This document shows positions 61,746-64,000 of a stretch of DNA of 64,000 nt, one piece after another; within the stretch, counting starts at the first letter, position 1, and every line of letters begins with the position of its first letter. The position numbers and the translations under genes were made by a program. Source of the stretch: Enterococcus florum (GTDB lineage: Bacteria; Bacillota; Bacilli; Lactobacillales; Enterococcaceae); NCBI RefSeq assembly GCF_004309355.1, contig NZ_BJCC01000002.1, positions 29,757-93,756 of the forward strand. The letters are read 5' to 3'. The notes beneath the pieces were generated by a model. That model was not told the origin of the DNA and did not search any database. It saw only the letters and a list, made by a program, of their open reading frames with translations.

Positions 61746-61812
61746 TGGGATCTTTTCCACCTATGGTACGATAACAACAGAAGAGTGAACCACTAGAAAA
61801 GAGGAAATCACA

Positions 61813-62925
61813 ATGAAAATTATGATCATGCCGGACTCCTTTAAAGGAAGCTTGTCTGCGTCAGAAGCAGCACAAGCAATCAAACAAGGGTTTGAAACAG
61901 TTTTACCAGCAGACTATCACCTATTGCCTGTTGGCGATGGTGGTGAAGGAACGCTCGATGCACTGATCCGTAGTTTGGATCTGCAAATTGCCAGCAGAGA
62001 AGTGACCGGACCTTTTGGCGAAAAGGCGAACTTGCGCTATGCTTATCGACAGCAACAGGCCTTCTTTGAAATGGCGGACCTGGTCGGACTGCCTCAAATA
62101 CCAGAGAAGCAAAGAGATCCTTTGGCTATCCAAACAAAAGGCTTGGGGGAGATGCTGGTCTATTTAGCAGAGCAAGGCTTTAGAGAAATTGGTATCGGCA
62201 TTGGCGGAAGTGCTACGGTAGATGGCGGTATCGGATTTGCTGCTGGTTTGGGTTATCGCTTTTTCGACCAAGATGGCAAGAGGCTGCAGCCGATTGGTGC
62301 AAGCTTGACTTCTGTGGCAGCGATCGATCGACAACATGCGTTTGAGCTGCCTCAGGAACTGACCGTCAAAATTATCAACGACGTCACTAATCCTCTTTGC
62401 GGAGAACAAGGTGCCGCCCAAATTTTTGGACCGCAGAAAGGTCTGAAAGAAACAGAAATTCTTTCGGTTGATCAAGCCTTAAAACAATTTTATCAGCTTG
62501 CTAATCCAGCTATCTTAACATTGGAAGGAGCTGGGGCCGGTGGCGGCTTGGCTGCTGGTATTGCGGCCTTCTCGAACGGTCAAATCGTTTCAGGCATTGA
62601 TTATGTATTGGATCTCCAAGAATTTGATCAACAGGTGCAGCATGCCGACTTAGTGATCGTCGGAGAAGGCCGGATGGATCAGCAGAGTCTCTCAGGTAAA
62701 GCGCCGGTAGGGATCGCTCGCCGCGTTCCAGAAGGCATCCCTGTGGTTGCGATCTGCGGCAGTGTTGCTAAAGAACTGAGAGATACCACAAAATCCGGGA
62801 TCGACGCTGCGTTTCCGATCGTGAATCAGCCCATGAGCCTGTCTGAAGCAATCGAAAATGCAGAAAGCAATCTGATTCGTACCAGTGCAGCAATTGCCGG
62901 TTTGTATCGACGACTATTGGAATAA
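61813..62925 (+). CDS. glycerate kinase (GlxK/GarK family)
   Basis: A 370-residue kinase that phosphorylates glycerate to 2- or 3-phosphoglycerate. Family blocks are MPDSFKGSLSASEAAQAIKQG, PVGDGGEGTLDALI, GIGGSATVDGGIGFAAGLGY, DVTNPLCGEQGAAQIFGPQKG and GEGRMDQQSLSGKAPVGIARR. AGAGGAAATC precedes ATG 61813. It stands alone. It may feed glycerate from sugar-acid or polyol breakdown into glycolysis. Confidence 0.92.
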   Translation: MKIMIMPDSFKGSLSASEAAQAIKQGFETVLPADYHLLPVGDGGEGTLDALIRSLDLQIASREVTGPFGEKANLRYAYRQQQAFFEMADLVGLPQIPEKQRDPLAIQTKGLGEMLVYLAEQGFREIGIGIGGSATVDGGIGFAAGLGYRFFDQDGKRLQPIGASLTSVAAIDRQHAFELPQELTVKIINDVTNPLCGEQGAAQIFGPQKGLKETEILSVDQALKQFYQLANPAILTLEGAGAGGGLAAGIAAFSNGQIVSGIDYVLDLQEFDQQVQHADLVIVGEGRMDQQSLSGKAPVGIARRVPEGIPVVAICGSVAKELRDTTKSGIDAAFPIVNQPMSLSEAIENAESNLIRTSAAIAGLYRRLLE

Positions 62926-63203
62926 GGTAATGGTCAGGAAAGTACAAGTTAGACAAGTAAGAAAGTTAGTAATGTGTTCGTGGTGGAACTTTCGCTCTTT
63001 TTTTGAGGCAATCATTTGCTGTCGAAACATTCATTTTTTTCGATTCCCCGTATTTGCATCTAAGCGCGGATGTATTTATATAGGAGAAAAAAAGAAACAA
63101 GCTGAGAACAGCAGAAACGCTCAAAAACATAGATGAGTGAAGGCTCTCATGCAATAACTTGGGTCTATCGAGTCAGATATATTCAGAAAACGAGGAGAAA
63201 GAG
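62926..63203. other. intergenic region without a supported gene
   Basis: Short open frames occur on both strands, but none has a good ribosome-binding site or recognisable sequence. I see no clear terminator for the glycerate kinase gene here. Confidence 0.5.
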
Positions 63204-63380
63204 ATGTTAGGTCAAATGAGAAAAGACCATGACACGAATAAAGCCAAGCTCTCGACCGCTGAAAGGTGCGAAGAGAAATGCGGGATCAGTATTGGAACTC
63301 GTATGATTGCTCAAAACATGATGGAAAAGAACTCCCTTATGCTCTCATTTCTGAAATTAGATGGCCCATTCAAGAAATAA
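63204..63380 (+). CDS. possible small protein or gene remnant, unknown
   Basis: A 58-residue frame starting MLGQMRKDHDTNKAKLSTAERC behind GAGGAGAAAGAG. It is polar, with no recognised family. A second frame over the same bases (about 63290-63440) also gives protein-like sequence, which suggests a frameshifted remnant. A hairpin of CCCAGAGG/CCTCTGGG follows at 63413-63434. Confidence 0.25.
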   Translation: MLGQMRKDHDTNKAKLSTAERCEEKCGISIGTRMIAQNMMEKNSLMLSFLKLDGPFKK

Positions 63381-63412
63381 AGGATCTGCAAGAATACCCT
63401 TTCTATACCCAT

Positions 63413-63434
63413 GCCCAGAGGATTGCCTCTGGGC
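63413..63434 (+). terminator. hairpin, possible weak terminator
   Basis: GCCCAGAGG and CCTCTGGGC pair perfectly around ATTG, followed by TATTTT. Confidence 0.5.
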
Positions 63435-63453
63435 TATTTTAATCCTCGAAAGT

Positions 63454-63662
63454 TTGTATATTTGATTGTCAACGAACGTACCACGAGATTATCCTGGCGG
63501 TGGATCAGGCGGGTTTCCATGGCCTTTCGTTTTTTCTTGTTTCGTTTCCGCAACAATCTCATAATTAATTTGGCTGGGAAATTGTGTTTCCCCAAAGTAG
63601 GAGGTGGGTCAACTTACGAGAAAGACGGGTGTAGCCAAAGAGATTGGTGGATTCTTTTTTGA
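63454..63662 (+). pseudogene. possible transposase remnant
   Basis: One frame reads ERTYHEIILAVDQAGFHGLS, and the D-x-A-G-x-H pattern resembles the second catalytic aspartate region of IS630-type transposases. Downstream the frame loses similarity. No terminal inverted repeats were found. The call is tentative. Confidence 0.25.
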
Positions 63663-63961
63663 AAAGCATCAGCCAGATATCTGACCAAGTGCTGCTAGTC
63701 AATAGAAAGGTGAGAAGTTGATTTTCACATAAATACAATACATATCATCATTTTAGCTATACACTTAACTTATTTTGAGTCATTACCTTTTTATTTTATA
63801 TTTCGAAAAATAAAATACGAAAATTCGAATTATTTGTTATTATTAAATTGTTTTAGTTAGGAAATATCAAGCGACTTTGGCTTTAATTTAAGCAATAAAA
63901 AAATCATTCTAATTAAAGAATGATGCCAATGGTTGTTTTTTATGGCCTAGCTACTTTTCTC
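63663..63961. other. AT-rich region without a gene
   Basis: Strongly AT-rich, with no supported coding frame. It holds the minus-strand terminator at 63896-63924. The region may contain promoters, but none is clear enough to report. Confidence 0.5.
63896..63924 (-). terminator. minus-strand terminator
   Basis: ATCATTCT (63903-63910) and AGAATGAT (63917-63924) pair around AATTAA. On the minus strand the hairpin is followed by a run of T, so it ends a leftward gene that enters from the right edge. Confidence 0.7.
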
Positions 63962-64000
63962 TTAGTCTTCAATAGACCAAGAAAGAGATTCGCCTAAAAA
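63962..64000 (-). CDS. C-terminal end of a minus-strand gene (partial)
   Basis: The minus strand at the right edge reads FLGESLSWSIED followed by a stop at 63962-63964. The terminator 38 bp further on supports a real gene. Too short to identify. Confidence 0.35.
   Translation of the reverse strand, partial: FLGESLSWSIED

Noticed and set aside
63411..63662. Real 83-residue protein at the right end
   Set aside because: Its start lies in a hairpin, it has no ribosome-binding site, and similarity is limited to a short transposase-like stretch.
1..64000. CRISPR arrays, tRNA or rRNA genes, prophage
   Set aside because: No regularly spaced repeats, tRNA-like cloverleaf ends, rRNA segments or phage structural genes were noticed on reading; a dedicated scan was not possible.

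Overview
The window looks like the chromosome of a low-GC Firmicute of the genus Enterococcus, near the replication origin. The left end carries the rpsF-ssb-rpsR, gdpP-rplI, dnaB, purA order seen close to dnaA/gyrA in lactic acid bacteria, with two perfect 16-bp parS-type palindromes among these genes. Malolactic genes, a pyruvate oxidase, a phosphoketolase and many PTS operons fit an enterococcus. The dehydrogenase at 43248 closely resembles, from memory, the D-arabitol-phosphate dehydrogenase described from Enterococcus avium, so an E. avium-group species is my best guess (inference).

Layout. 1-7.5 kb: housekeeping genes (S6, SSB, S18, GdpP, L9, DnaB, PurA, DegV). 7.5-11.2 kb: malolactic locus (mleR divergent from malolactic enzyme and malate transporter). 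11.2-12.8 kb: ABC-F ATPase. 12.9-18 kb: an orphan mannose-type EIIA, then a TarJ-like dehydrogenase, a DeoR regulator and a complete mannose-family PTS (probably for a pentitol such as ribitol). 18-23 kb: amidase and PadR regulator, pyruvate oxidase, ZIP metal transporter. 23.1-35.1 kb: a sigma-54 promoter followed by a zinc dehydrogenase, a galactitol-type PTS (IIA, IIB, IIC), a LevR-like activator, a RuBisCO-like protein and a complete TPP/lipoyl dehydrogenase complex whose E2 is split into two small proteins. 35.2-38.8 kb: small membrane protein, HAD phosphatase, phosphoketolase. 39-44.3 kb: D-arabitol-type PTS operon. 44.4-53.2 kb: second galactitol-type PTS operon with two EIIB copies, L-ribulose-5-phosphate 4-epimerase, rhamnulose-1-phosphate aldolase and a 2-hydroxyacid dehydrogenase. 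53.4-58.5 kb: sorbitol (glucitol) PTS operon. 58.7-61.7 kb: XRE regulator with a small membrane protein and an ABC exporter. 61.8-62.9 kb: glycerate kinase. The last kilobase is AT-rich and probably decayed.

How it works together. The window is a polyol-use island. Each PTS imports and phosphorylates a polyol, a dedicated dehydrogenase oxidises the polyol phosphate, and products such as xylulose 5-phosphate can go to the phosphoketolase encoded at 36.3-38.7 kb. PRD-containing regulators and candidate CcpA (cre) sites suggest control by PTS phosphorylation state and by carbon catabolite repression.

The most unusual part is 23.1-35.1 kb. A form IV RuBisCO-like protein with the carbamylation lysine and metal ligands kept, but several carboxylase residues lost, sits directly before an acetoin/2-oxoacid dehydrogenase-type complex and behind a PTS that appears to be sigma-54 controlled. 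I read it as a catabolic route in which a PTS-imported sugar derivative is oxidised, rearranged or decarboxylated by the RuBisCO-like protein, and cleaved oxidatively to an acyl-CoA. The substrate and the exact steps cannot be seen from sequence.
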